Origin: Maea johnstoni
Taxonomy: Eukaryota > Annelida > Polychaeta > Spionida > Magelonidae
Length of the DNA: 64,000 nt
Assembly (NCBI GenBank): GCA_963942565.1
Contig: OZ012685.1
Coordinates: forward strand, 55,125,323-55,189,322
Reading direction: 5' to 3'
The notes under the pieces are model-generated. The model saw only the letters and a list, made by a program, of their open reading frames with translations, was not told where the DNA came from and ran no database searches. Shown piece by piece: positions 1 to 12,500 of the stretch (within the stretch, counting starts at the first letter, position 1; each line of letters opens with the position of its first letter). Both the position numbers and the translations under genes were made by a program.

Positions 1-141
1 AGGCAAAAGCATAGTTAGGAAAATATTTTATGGAGAAATAGTTCTACTCAAATATTTTGTGAAAGCATCCTCAATCAAAAAGTTATTGTCTAATGTACCC
101 AAGATCCAGACGACACTTTCTGTAGGGACTTATAGCATTAT

Positions 142-656
142 CTTAGATGAAGAAAAGAATGGATGTGTAGCGAGAGACCAATTACTACATGAGCTATAGT
201 GAAGTGCCGGACTCATTCCTTTTTAAGTTAATAAATTTCGTATGAAGACCCACAGAAAATGGCTGTATGTGGTCTCATTTAAAAGAGGTCTTTGAGATTT
301 GTGTTGCCTAATTTTTGTGGGGTTTCTCCACTTATTTGTCGTATATCACCATGTTTACGATTGGTAAATAAAATACTTACTTTCACTTAGACGAAGAAAA
401 GAATTACTATATGAGCTATAGTAAAGAGCTGGACTCATGCCAGAGGTCACTGACCTGGCATCAGCATGGGGTCACGAGGGAACAAGGACCAATCAGTGCT
501 CTGGTGTCATTTGCATTACAGAGAAACCTGATCGCCAGCATCAACTGAGCATGTGAACTGCACACATTTTGGGCTATTAGTTGACACTGGTTGAGGCTAG
601 CCTGTTCAGGGTGACCGTCTGGTTTCATGTCCACAAGTTGTTTTTATTCATCTAAG
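142..656. mobile_element. MITE, composite copy, present in copy A only
   Basis: Ends are inverted repeats: CTTAGATGAAGAAAAG at the left and TTTTTATTCATCTAAG at the right, flanked by GCATTAT (135-141) and GTATTAT (657-663), a 7-bp target duplication with one mismatch. A second internal left end (CTTAGACGAAGAAAAG) starts at 386, so the inner 386-656 (271 bp) is about one full unit and the outer part is a partial repeat of it. It belongs to the 267-bp family at 24394 and 62020, in inverted orientation. The corresponding site in copy B (about 11090-11345) lacks it. Confidence 0.75.
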
Positions 657-680
657 GTATTATACACAAAATATCTTCAG

Positions 681-3267
681 ATTCCTTCCCGAGTCCGGTC
701 GATGGTTGCTTGCCAAAGGACGGAAGAGTGAGGCGGTCGCACTACTCCGCAAAACAGCGAAATTCAACAAGCGCGAGGTGCCCGAGAGGGCATACGATGA
801 ACTTGAGGCTGAGAAGAATCCGCACCAACGACAGAATGTCCTAGACTTACTGCGACGCCGACCGATGGCATTCATTACACTCAATGTGTGGTTTCAATGG
901 TAAGGGTAGATACGAGTATTTGTATAGTATAGAAATCGGGTCATTTGTGGTAATCCTACCTTTAAATTGTTCCCATACACATCCAAAGATTACGGTGGCG
1001 TAGGTCACCTTATTTGAAGATGGCATTCATTACACTCAAAATGCTTGGTTTCAATAGTAAGGGTAGATACGTGTATTTGTATATGTATAGAAATCGGGTG
1101 ATTTGTGGTAATCCTACCTTTAAATCGTTCCTATATACACATCCAAAGATTACGGTGGCGTAGGTCACCCTATTTAAAGATGGCATTCATTACACTCAAT
1201 GCTTGGTTTCAACGGTAAGGGTAGATACGAGTATTTGTATACGTGTAGTAATCGGTTGATAGGTGGTATTCCCATCTTGAAACCGTTCCTGTGGTCTATT
1301 TCATTTCAATATTTACAACTTTTCACTCAAATCACAATCTCATTACTTACACAGGTGATGGTCACTGTAGGTTCAGACTAACCTTAGGGATATCATCAGG
1401 AAGTTTAGACTAAAGTCTATTCTAAAGTTCCTGATATCATTGACTAAGCCCAATAAGAAGTAAATTTCAGATTCCTTTCTGCTAATGTTTAACGGACCAT
1501 TACATTGAAGAATTCAGTGAGAGATCTTCAAAGTACAATAAAGAACCCCATGAGCTCACAGCTAGAATATGGGTTGGCACAGGACGGTTGTCTATACTAT
1601 TCTCTACCTGATAATACTCAATAATCTGGATATACACCTTGATATGTGATTATGCTGCTATTACTAAGTATTATATATGTTTTGGGGTGGGGCTTTTAAC
1701 CTATAGGTTGCAATGGTGCTGATCACTTTAAGCTGATTAGAAGGGAATCATCTGTTCCTTTATTATCATTCATTCATTGATTTTCAAATCTTTACAATCA
1801 TTTATTGATTCATTTAAAATCTATCACGTATTCTCTTTGCAGGTTTACCTCAGCATTTGTATATTATGGTATTAACCTCAACGTCCGTAACCTGTCTGGC
1901 AACATCTACCTTAACTATATTATCTCAACTTCAATGGAGATTCCAGGAAATACAATAACACTGATTCTGGTAGAGAAGGTCGGCCGAAAGAAACTGTTTT
2001 GTTTCTATTACCTGCTAGGTGGCGCCACCATGCTCGCCACTGCCTTTGTTCCACCTGGTAAGTAATCATGTAAACCAGAAAGACTCAATTTAAGAGGTGA
2101 AACTTAGGATTGAGGGTGTAATGTGTTGGTAGGACACGCGAAAATGTGCGGAGACAGGGCGCCCGCGACCGCACGTCGGATGGAAAAGAAATCGTCAGAT
2201 GGAGAAGAAATAAATCAATCTCACAACTCTCACTAAACGAGTAAAAGAAAACGATCACTAACAACACAGGCAAACAGGCTCGATGTAGACTAAGAACGCA
2301 GCGTGTCCTTCCAATTTTGATGAAAAGTAGTTCGTCTCATAACACGGCCATTAGCAACATAAAGGGTGCATCGACACTGACGAAGCCAAGGATACAACAT
2401 TTTACTGACAGACGATCATAGTAGAATGATTTTAAGTTATGAAAAAACGCATTGTAAGGTTATTTGTGCTGTCACGTGATAACACTCTTTCCTTATATTC
2501 CGCTAAGTAACAAAGCCTGATATAGATAGGCACAGAAGAAATAGCTGGGCTCGGGAGCAGGCTCGCAACATAATCAAAGAATATAATCATAACCTATACT
2601 TGGGAGATAAGCAACTCCTACCGAGAAGCAAAATTACCGTATCCATAAGGGAGTTTTTATAGGAAGTACCAATTATTTTTTCTGAATTTGAAATTTTGAT
2701 CTTATCTTTTAGTGCCATACCTAACCAGAAGTCAACCTGTCGCCACAATGTATGTGTTTTCTGACATGCATGTTCAATTGTCTCCGGTGTGTTATTGCAT
2801 AGAGGACATTCAGGACTATCCACAATTTTCATTCGATATCTCCCGAGGTGAATAAAGGAACCAGTTTGAATATGACCTGTCGAGACAGGAGAACTAGGTG
2901 GTGCCATCTATCTACCATTCCTGGTGCAACAACATTCTGCTTGATCAACACAGAAGGGAATGTCAACTTTTTGGTAACTAGAAGCCTAGAGTACAGCAGT
3001 GACCGTTCGACCATTATGCAGTGTCATCTTTTTTTTTAAAAGGGATATCTTTTTTCAGACTATGGCCTGGGAAACAAGCTATATTTGCTGTTGGTGGCTT
3101 AGACCATGTTTACATTTTTGTTTGTTGTTTTCAGAAATGAGCTGGTTGACTTTTGCCTTCTCGCTGGTAGGCAGAGTGTGTATCAGTTCAACATTCACTC
3201 TGTGCTATCTGATATCTGCTGAACTCTTTCCCACTCCAGTCAGGTGAAAGATACTTTCATTAGTAGC

Positions 3268-3345
<78 letters not shown>

Positions 3346-4917
3346 TGTAGTAGGAGTATCTCGAGAACCCCTTTATCTACTAATGATAAAGTTGCTTTAT
3401 GAATACTAGTATCTGTGCCTGGCTGAATTATGGTCTTACAACACTTTAAGAAATTTCTGTTTAATTTTCTTCAGATTTTGCATGAATAAAGAACAAAGCA
3501 CAAAACAAAACAATTTTATTCATGGGGCCATCGAAATTCTCCCTAACTGGGTTCTTTCTTTGGTAAATGTATACATTCAGAGATACTGTTCTACCATGTT
3601 GAAATCATATTATGGTGTTATGGGCAAAATAAAGGAATTCAAAAAACGTGTTTTTAACCCCAAAGTGGTATAAGTCAGAAATGCCGAGTTTAATTTTCAC
3701 CAAAATATGTCTGTCTACACAATGCTTTTAACAAGAAAACATAAAGAAAATGACAGTTCATCTGGATATTTCTCGAACCAAGAGTGGTTAGTTTTTATGA
3801 AACAGGACTTTTTGGGCAGATTTTCATATAAATGGTACAACAGAGTTATCCAATTAGTACCTTAATTGCCCAATCTTGTATAAGATATTGTTTAGAAAGG
3901 GAACCCCATTTTATGCATAGATGAATGATCATACATGTTTTCTGATAACGTGTCAAATCATCCAATTCAATATATAAGAAAATTAATGAGCCAAAACAAT
4001 AAGTTTTAAAAACTCTCCCTTGGGATACTATGTAGAGTAGGCAGGTATAGTCATAATGGTATATATTTGATAAAAGTCTGTTTTCAGTAAAAGTACCAAT
4101 TTCTTTTTTAAATTTGGCAGTGGTGCCAGGTAAAATGTAAACAATTAATTTAAGTTTGTCCAATACTCAATATGTGTCACCGGTATGGAGTATCGTAATA
4201 CCTTAATGCTTAAACTATGTTCACCCCTTGATCTGTTTTAGGATGATCGGTATGGGCTCCTCGTCCATGGTTTCCCGCCTCAGCAGTATGGTGGCGCCAC
4301 AGGTCGTGTTGCTAGGCGATTACCTGCGGCCGATACCGTATATTATTTTCGGGACCGTTTCGCTGATAGCCGGTGGGCTCGCTTTATTTTTACCTGAAAC
4401 CCTTGGTCAACCATTACCACAAACTATCGACGACGCTATAAACTTGGGAAAGTATGTACCAGATCAAATAGTAAATACGCTTTTTCATATACTAGTACTT
4501 TTAAAATGTTTTGCTAATTTGTAAACCAAACTTTATAAATAATGGTCAGCGAAATCCGCAGCAATATAGGATATGCAACAAGAAGTGAGTGTAAACTGGT
4601 AAACGGCAGTTATTTCAATACATTCTTCATATGGCATTGTTATTGATAAAATTAAAATTCATTTTATAACTAAAGATGATTTGAAGATACTTTGAATATC
4701 TATAACTTTTTCATATTTGATAACCTTGAAAGTCTATTAACAAACGAGTGGAGATTCATTCCATTCGATTAACTAAACGAAACCGAATACAACTAAAGTG
4801 CACTTCAATTTTATTTTTAGGAAGGATAAGAAGAAGAATAACTCTCCAGAGCCTATTGAAGGATCAGGAAAAATTGGTGCGGAGATCATATCGGTCACCG
4901 ACACAACCCGCCTGTAA
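681..4917 (+). CDS. SLC22-like organic ion transporter, copy A (3' part, 5 exons)
   Basis: Major-facilitator membrane transporter of the SLC22 (organic cation/anion/carnitine) family; the 5' part lies outside the window. Exons: 681-899, 1843-2057, 3135-3243, 4242-4451, 4821-4917, all with GT-AG borders and matching phases, giving 282 residues to TAA at 4915-4917. The first exon opens with FLPESGRWLLAKGRK, the family loop after TM6 (usually ESPRWL; here Gly replaces Pro). The second gives WFQWFTSAFVYYGINLN, the TM7-8 region. The third ends ELFPTPVR, the conserved cytoplasmic turn. The fourth ends with LPETLGQPLPQTIDD, a family signature after TM12. The Lys-rich tail ends DTTRL, which fits a class I PDZ-binding motif (S/T-x-hydrophobic) like the C termini of OCTN and URAT proteins. 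All five exons are open in this copy. The substrate cannot be read from the sequence. Confidence 0.9.
864..1300 (+). repeat. Tandem array of exon end plus 5' splice site (copy A, 3 units)
   Basis: Three tandem units start at 864, 1019 and 1179 (periods 155 and 160 bp). Each begins GATGGCATTCATTACACTCA and holds the last ~35 bases of the transporter exon, its GTAAGG donor region and about 120 bases of intron. Only the first is joined to the exon; the others lie in the intron. The second has CAATAGTAAG instead of CAATGGTAAG, which removes the donor GT at the same position; the third keeps it (CAACGGTAAG). Confidence 0.85.
2560..3020 (-). mobile_element. Non-LTR retrotransposon (LINE) 3' fragment, copy A intron
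   Basis: An antisense frame at 2587-2907 encodes about 106 residues with ECPLCNNTPETIEHAC followed by LWRQVDFWLG. This has the layout of the zinc-binding domain (zf-RVT type, CxxC...H...C) found downstream of reverse transcriptase in many LINEs, and the frame ends with an ILLLGR-type helix as such elements do. A neighbouring frame (2829-3014) carries more coding-like sequence, so a frameshift separates the pieces. No RT catalytic domain is present; this is a dead 5'-truncated fragment between transporter exons 1843-2057 and 3135-3243. Confidence 0.65.
3262..3346. repeat. (AGT)n microsatellite in transporter intron, copy A
   Basis: Pure AGT/TAG trinucleotide tract 18 bases after the donor of exon 3135-3243. 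The counterpart in copy B (14051-14331) is over three times longer. Confidence 0.95.
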
Positions 4918-4961
4918 CAAGAATTGCAGATGGTATACTACCAGACATTTGGGTGTCGAAG

Positions 4962-5206
4962 CACAGGTACTTGTATCCGTATAATGGTCCGAAAATTGTT
5001 TAAAATTGTTCCTATAAAAATTAAATGATTATGGGGTCCTGGCAATACACTTTCAAGTCTTTCTTCTCGCTTTGCAGTGCTCGGATAAACCTGAAAGTTC
5101 GTATCAGGCTTCATAAGAAGGTGGCCTACGTCCCCATAATCATTTCATTTTTATAGTGCCAATTTTTAACAATTTTCGGACCATTATACGGATACAAATA
5201 CCTGTG
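4962..5206. mobile_element. Hairpin MITE just after the transporter stop (copy A)
   Basis: A 245-bp element with long inverted repeats (CACAGGTACTTGTATCCG at the left, CGGATACAAATACCTGTG at the right, continuing inward for about 80 bp with interruptions). It is flanked by GTCGAAG at 4955-4961 and 5207-5213. The left end is 45 bp after the TAA at 4917, so it probably lies in the 3' UTR, where its transcript would fold into a long hairpin. Confidence 0.85.
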
Positions 5207-5727
5207 GTCGAAGCCTCGCCATTGTATGACCATTCCGTGTGGCTACAGGCTAGCTGCAAGTCTGTACAGTGCCAACATTTAATTCCTGCACTAAATGCGT
5301 GGACAGCCTGGGCATAATACACAACCGCACGCCTGATTGCCACCCAATTCCCTGGGCATGGATGCATGGATGACTTCTCAAGTGAAAGTAGCTTTGATTC
5401 GCAAGCTATGTGGAGGATGGATGTGATTGGCTTATTTTTTGACATGTTATCCATGGTTTTTTTGTACAACTGGGCAACAGTGTAAGTCCAGTCGACTGGT
5501 GCAGGAATTTAATGTCTGTCATGTAGTTCAATTAAATCGTGCTGTTCTCAGATCTGGCCTCTATCTTGCTTGAAATGTTTCTATGACTGGTCATAGATCG
5601 CACTAAGGGTGGTCACCCTTATCAGTCTGAACCATTTGTAACTGTAAAGATCTCACTGTGGCCGCGCCACCTTGTAAGCAATTTCAGAACTAAATCAGGG
5701 TAGACATAGTTATGGCACAATTGTCGA

Positions 5728-5974
5728 TCCACTGGATATGCAAGATCAGGTCTCGCTAAAAAACCTGGCTGCGGTGAATAGAACAAAAGTTGCATTCGGC
5801 GCATGTTGGTGCACAACTTTCTCTGTAATGTAAATGATATGAGAGCCCTCATTGGTCTTTGTCTCCCCCTAGTGACGTCACACTGAGACGAGGCTGTGAT
5901 AGCCAGATCTTCACTATAGCGCATATGGTAGTTGGTCTCTCGCTACCTGTCCATTGTTTTTATTCATCTCAGGT
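5728..5974. mobile_element. Diverged copy of the 267-bp MITE family (copy A flank)
   Basis: Shares the interior with 24394 and 62020 (GCGCATGTTGG, TCTCTGTAATGTAAATGATA, GTGACGTCACACTGAG, TTTTTATTCATCTCAG). The left end is degenerate. The matching copy in the copy B flank lies near 17180-17425. Confidence 0.65.
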
Positions 5975-6559
5975 TATGGTTTGGTATAACTTTCGGGTTA
6001 GATATAAAATGAAATAAACACTTATTGGCCTAGGGTTAGGCCAGGGTGGCTTGGGCAATCTACGTGGGTCATTGATGTGCTTGGCTTATTTTTTGACATG
6101 TTATCCATGGTGTGTGTAAGTCCAGTTGACTGATGCAGGAAGTAAATGTCCGGTTGAGTGATGCAGGAAGTAAATGTCTGCCCTGCAATTCAATTAAATC
6201 GTGCAGTTCTCAGGTCTGGTCTCTATCTTGCTTGAAATGTTTCTGTGACTGATCACAGATGGGGGCCAAGGGTGGTCACGTAGTCCGGTTGGGCAATCTA
6301 CGTGGGTCATTGATGTGCTCGGCTTATTTTTTGACACGTTATCCATGGGTTTTAAACACTTGTTGGCCTAGGGTTAGGTCAGGGTGGCTTGGGCTCCTGA
6401 CCACTGCTTTGTGGGCGGTCTGTGCCAATGCTCAGCCAATGGGATGAAGGCAGTCAAGTTAAAAAAAAACGTGTACTCCACTTTCCTCCACCATTCAAAG
6501 CTAACTTGTCAATACGTAGTCTTGATAGGACAAAACAAGTGACGAATAAAGAAATTTTC

Positions 6560-6780
6560 TGATTAATGCCACTACCGATTCACAGACGATTTTGAAATAT
6601 TGTTTCTAACAAAACCGTTCTTTGGAAAATATTTGAAGAAGAAATGTTAATCAGAAGCCAAATAACAACTCGTCTTCACAAAATAGTGTGATCCTTAGCT
6701 TTATTCCCCGAGTTAATTTCAAAAAATTGAAAGTGGCAGGCGATACTTTCTAGAGAAACTCTAGGTGTGAATGGGTTAAC
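6560..6780. mobile_element. TTAACCC-family MITE, copy A flank
   Basis: Interior matches 9767-9993 (GAAATGTTAATCAGAAG, GGCGATACTTTCTAGAG) and the right end reads GGTGTGAATGGGTTAAC. The left end is blurred in this copy and clearer in the counterpart at 18022. Confidence 0.55.
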
Positions 6781-8447
6781 ATGTGGTGAACCAGCCGACC
6801 ATCCTGCCCTTCCAATTTTCGTTCTAGCAAGAAGCGGTAGAAATCTCATAAGGACTACATATTGACTGATGTTCTCATCATTCTACATATACTAATGTAC
6901 CTAGTTGAAAATCAGCATTATACAGTAAACCTATATGTGTGTATATATCTATGTGGCAATACTTCAAAGTCATTGAAACACTGTAGTAAAGGCATTATAC
7001 TGTATGGTAGCGTTCTGTTTGTATGGATGAAGCTGTATTGGCAACAATTCGAGATCACGAAAGTATACGGTTATATATAAAGTAGTGCAATATAAGTAAA
7101 TAGAGTATAAAATACCGGTAAGTTGGTCACATTTAGCCAAAACATGATGCGATTTCATATTAACTGAAGATAGAAATAAAATGAAACCACAAAAAACTTG
7201 TAATAAAGCATTGGAAAAGGGAAAAATAAATATATTGTATCAAAACATCGTTCTTAAAATGACCATCTGACAACCAAACAAGATTAGGATACATGTTATG
7301 TACAATAGGGGGTAAAGGTGGTTGGGAATGTGGCAAAATGCAACATTGTACCTAACTAACAATTGTAACCATAAATCATTTTATTCAATTAAGTATTAAA
7401 AGTATTGTCTTAGTGTTTTGTATAATACGGTGAAAGGTGAACATCTATCCTGTTCGGTCCACGCACATCCATCCAGTTAATGCAAAAGTTGAAATCAAGT
7501 TCTGAACTTAGTGTGTGATTTACACCATTGAACATCATTTCATGCGCAGGGGGTATTAGTTATAAATATCAAAAATAGGTGTCCCTAACATCTCACTATG
7601 GAACATGCTAGAGCGACAACCTATTGAATTAATGGGATTTAACTGATCCCACAGCTTGTGACGGTACTATACACTCATGCCATCTGTCGGCAGTTTGTGG
7701 AAAGATTCTCTACGCTGATGTCTGGTGCGACAGATGTTCAAAATCTCGTGATGTGTCATCAAGGCATTGGCCATTTTACACACGTAAAACAAGTAGACCA
7801 CCGTTGCTTATCTACCAGTCTCAATTCACACACACACACACACACAACCCTGGAATCCTGATTTGTGAGATCGTTCCCTATCTTTCCCATTATAACCAAC
7901 TTTTTTTTATATCTGTGCGTGTTTTGAGCTGATATCACCCTACCTAACCCTAAACTTAACCCCAAATCTAACCCTAATCAGACTGAAAACAAGAAAGAGA
8001 TTAATAAAAAAATATTGTGAGATCGATCTCATAACGCATCCATGCTTCAGTGACCACTATCATTTTTAGTTTTGGAGGCGATTTCACAACTGAAATACGT
8101 ACACAGACACACAACACAGGAACGCATTTCTGATTTGAGAGATAAACTCACGTGACCAGTGAGATCAAGAAAAAACAAGCTTCACTCGTGTTTGGACCTA
8201 AATGACCATGCAGATTGAAAGGTGTGATTATTAGAATCAACTACTAGGTTTCAGGGTGAATATGTACCAATGATTCTTTTTTGCAACAAACACGATTGTT
8301 TTCACCAAATGCACACTGAGGAGTATCCTTATGAAATCAGATTAAGATGACTTCAAGAGAAATTCAAAAGATCTGCATCTTGTTGTGAGAACCATCTCAA
8401 AAAAAGAGATCTCTCAGTGGCAGCTCTATAGGCTGTAAGCATACTCT

Positions 8448-8698
<251 letters not shown>

Positions 8699-8937
8699 GA
8701 TAACAAGCATGAGCGTTTTGTATTTATTTTTGATGATCCTCGCACTAGTAGTGAGTATGCATAGCCACACCATGTATGACCCCTGAAGTGCTGCATCTAT
8801 TAGTCATTACGATCTAATCGAATTGCATGCCAGCATTGTGCAGATAGTGTATCTGATCAGTCATTATTCATCAGGCTCATGGATCATGGCCCCGTTCATT
8901 AATTCCACTAATAGCGTCTAGACCACAGGGGTTAGTC

Positions 8938-9050
<113 letters not shown>

Positions 9051-9312
9051 CAGTTGGTGGTACATTGCAGGATATATCATTTCTGAAATGAACATTATTG
9101 GTCAGTGCTGGTGATAAAATAATTATATTACAAATCATGTACTGAAGCATTTTTCTAGAGCTAAAATCTTCTCTTTTTCAACACATTTTACCTATAGCTT
9201 AATCTTGTAAGAATCAATGGTACTCAGCAGTGCCAACTACCGAAGTCGTGGGCTGCCCTCACTTCTGTTCGGAGCTTGTGAGGAAGTTGCCAGTGACTTG
9301 GGCCTTTACAGT

Positions 9313-9512
9313 NNNNNNNNNNNNNNNNNNNNNNNNNNNNNNNNNNNNNNNNNNNNNNNNNNNNNNNNNNNNNNNNNNNNNNNNNNNNNNNNNNNNNNNN
9401 NNNNNNNNNNNNNNNNNNNNNNNNNNNNNNNNNNNNNNNNNNNNNNNNNNNNNNNNNNNNNNNNNNNNNNNNNNNNNNNNNNNNNNNNNNNNNNNNNNNN
9501 NNNNNNNNNNNN
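9313..9512. other. Assembly gap, exactly 200 N
   Basis: A run of 200 N. The round number indicates a default gap of unknown true size. It separates the flank of copy A from the first visible exon of copy B, which begins 46 bases later. Confidence 0.99.
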
Positions 9513-9558
9513 AAATTGCGTAATCAATTTCGCTTACATCCTATGTTTTTCTATCAAG

Positions 9559-12500
9559 GAAATGAGATGGTGGGTCCGTCAAAGCGGCGCATAATCACCT
9601 TCGTGAACGGCTACGCCTACACCATTGGTCAGATATGTCTCGGCCTCGTGGCGTGGAGCGTACGAGATTGGAGAGTCTTGCAGTTTATAGAGGGCGTGCC
9701 ATCTTTCTTTACAGCCTTTCTAGTCATGTATGTTCACTCCATTTTTTTCAAAGACTCCTTTCAAACTTAACCCTTTTACACTGAGAGCGGCCAAATTAGG
9801 CCCAACGATCCGACGCTTTAGAAAAATATTTCATCGACAAACTCAAACTTTCGCAAACTATTTCATGAAGAAATGTTGACAAGAAGTCAGACAACAACTC
9901 TCCTTCACATATTTTGTAAACTTTTGCTCTATTCCAAAGTTATTTTCAAAAGAATTAGAGAAGCAGACGATACTTCAAGTGCGAATGCGTTAAAAAGGGT
10001 CATCCTCAATGTTCGAGTGGTTGAGTGTCAAGAGCACCCACTGCTCGCTGTGGCTCTACTCAGCACAGGGTGTAGGGTTCGACTATCGTCTGGTGCAAGG
10101 GTTAGTCGGTGGTTTCCCAAAGCCCTGGGACACTGGGTCTCCCCCACCGATAGGTGACGGCTAGATAACGAATGTAGCCTTTAAAATGTCAGAAAAAATT
10201 GACGATTCTGAAATGGTCTGGTATCAAAATACATGATTTAAAAAAATTAGACATTTAAATTATCATCAAAAGCAGATTTAAGAGATTAACCAGAGACATG
10301 TAACTCAACTCAACCAATCTACACTCCCTCGATTAACATACCATCGTATTGCTAGCGTTTTAACAAAACATTAGAAAAGTGTGAAATAGTAGAGTGGCGA
10401 TAGTCAGCGTATTCTGTGTTCTGTATGCATGGGGTGGTCACACATTGGTGAAATTAAAAAAAACAGATCCTATTTTATGTGTATTCAATATTTTCTTTTC
10501 AATAAGCCTGTCTTAGTTTCTTTTCTTACATGAACAGATATACGTTTACGAATTAATTCATTGTTCAAAACAGATTTACACACATATCTCCAGAAGTTAA
10601 GTAATACGTGTGTCCCACAGTTTCTTTTTACCCATAAAACAAGATTTAATTGAGAATTTAAAATTGAAGCATTTAATAAGCCCATTAACACTCACAGCGC
10701 CCAAAATCAGCCTGGCAATGCTGATGTCTTGCAGGCAAAAGCATAGTAAGAAAAATAAATGACGGAGAAATATTAATCATTATATTACCAAATCATAATA
10801 ATACCAAATCATAATTTTCTCCTCAAATATTTTGTAAAAAGCATCCTTAATTAAAAAGTCATTGTCTAAGATATCTAAAACACTGACGACAATTTCTGTA
10901 GGGACTCTTAAGCATAAATGGGTTAGCGTATTCACAAAACACCTGACAATTTTGATGTATCTTGCAGGCAAAAGCATAGTTAGGAAAAATATTTGATGGA
11001 GAAATAGTTCTACTCTTGTGAAAGCACCCTCAATCAAAAGTTATTGTCTAAGGTATCCAAGATCCAGACGACACTTTCCGTAGGGACTTACCCGGTATTA
11101 GCATTAGGGCCGTTATATTTAAAAGTGTGGTGGGGGGAGGGGGGGGGGGGGCGGAAGATAATTAGAAATTCGACACCCCACCCCTGGCAGAAATCATATA
11201 TAACCTAATGGGATAAATAATTCAGAATTCGGCCCCTCCCCCCCTCTCGAAAAGCCTTCCGTTCTCCCCCCCCCCTCTCGAAAGCCTTCCGTTCTCCCCC
11301 CCCCCCCCCCCCCCCCCCCCCACACACTTTTTAATGGAACACCCCTTATGCACAAAATATCTTCAGATTCCTTCCCGAGTCCGGTCGATGGTTGCTTGCA
11401 AAGGACGGAAGAGTGAGGCGGTCGCGCTACTCCCGCAAAACAGCGAAATTCAACAAGCGCGAGGTGCCCGAGAGGGCATACGATGAACTTGAGGCTGAGA
11501 AAAATCGCACCAACGACAGAATGTCCTAGACTTACTGCGACGCCGACGATGGCATTCATTACACTCAATGTGTGGTTTCAATGGTAAGGGTAGATACGAG
11601 TATTTGTATAGTATAGAAATCGGGTGATTTGTGGTAATCCTACCCTTTAAATCGTTCCTATATACGCATCCAAAGATTACGGTGGCGTAAAGGTCACCTT
11701 ATTTAAAGATGGCATTCATTACACTCGATGCTTGGTTTCAATGGTAAGGGTAGATACGAGTATTTGTATACGTATGGAAATCGGGTGATTTGTGGTAATC
11801 CTACCTTTAAATCGTTCCTATATACTTTTACACATCCAAAGATTACGGTGGCGTAGGTCACCCTATTTAAAGATGGCATTCATTACACTCAATGCTTGGT
11901 TTCAATGGTAAGGTAGATACGTGTATTTGTATACGCATAGAAATCGGGGGATTTGTGGTAATCCTACCTTTAAATCGTTCCTGTATACACATCCAAAGAT
12001 TACGGTGGCGTAGGTCACCCTTTTTGATTACACTCAATGCTTGGTTTCAATGGTAAGTTAGATACGAGTACTTGTATACGTGTAGTAATCGGTTGATAGG
12101 TGGTATTCCCACCTGAAACCGTTCCTGTGGTCTATTTCATTTCAATATTTACAACTTTTCACTCAAATGACAATCTCATTCCTTACTCAGGTGATGGTCA
12201 CTGCAGGTTCAGACTAGCCTTAGGGCTATCATGAACTAGCCCCAAAAGAAGTAAATTTCAGATTCCTTTCTGCTAATGTTTTACGGACCATTACATTGGA
12301 CATTTTAGTGAGAGATCTTCACTAAGCACAATAAAGAACCCAAATGAGCTTACAACTAGAATATGGGTTGGCACATGCCGGTTGGCTATGATATTCTCTA
12401 CCTGATAACACTCAATAATCAGGATATACACATTGTTATATGATTATGCTGCTATAAGTTATGTTTTGGGATGGGGCTTTTAACTAGGTTGCTGATCCCT

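Noticed and set aside
4748-4984. 78-codon frame at the end of the transporter (also 16189-16425)
   Set aside because: It is in the wrong frame. The spliced frame from 4821 reads the Lys-rich tail and stops at 4917; the longer frame also runs into the MITE.
10007-10100. Functional tRNA gene
   Set aside because: A- and B-box-like motifs are present, but I could not form an acceptor stem or anticodon arm.
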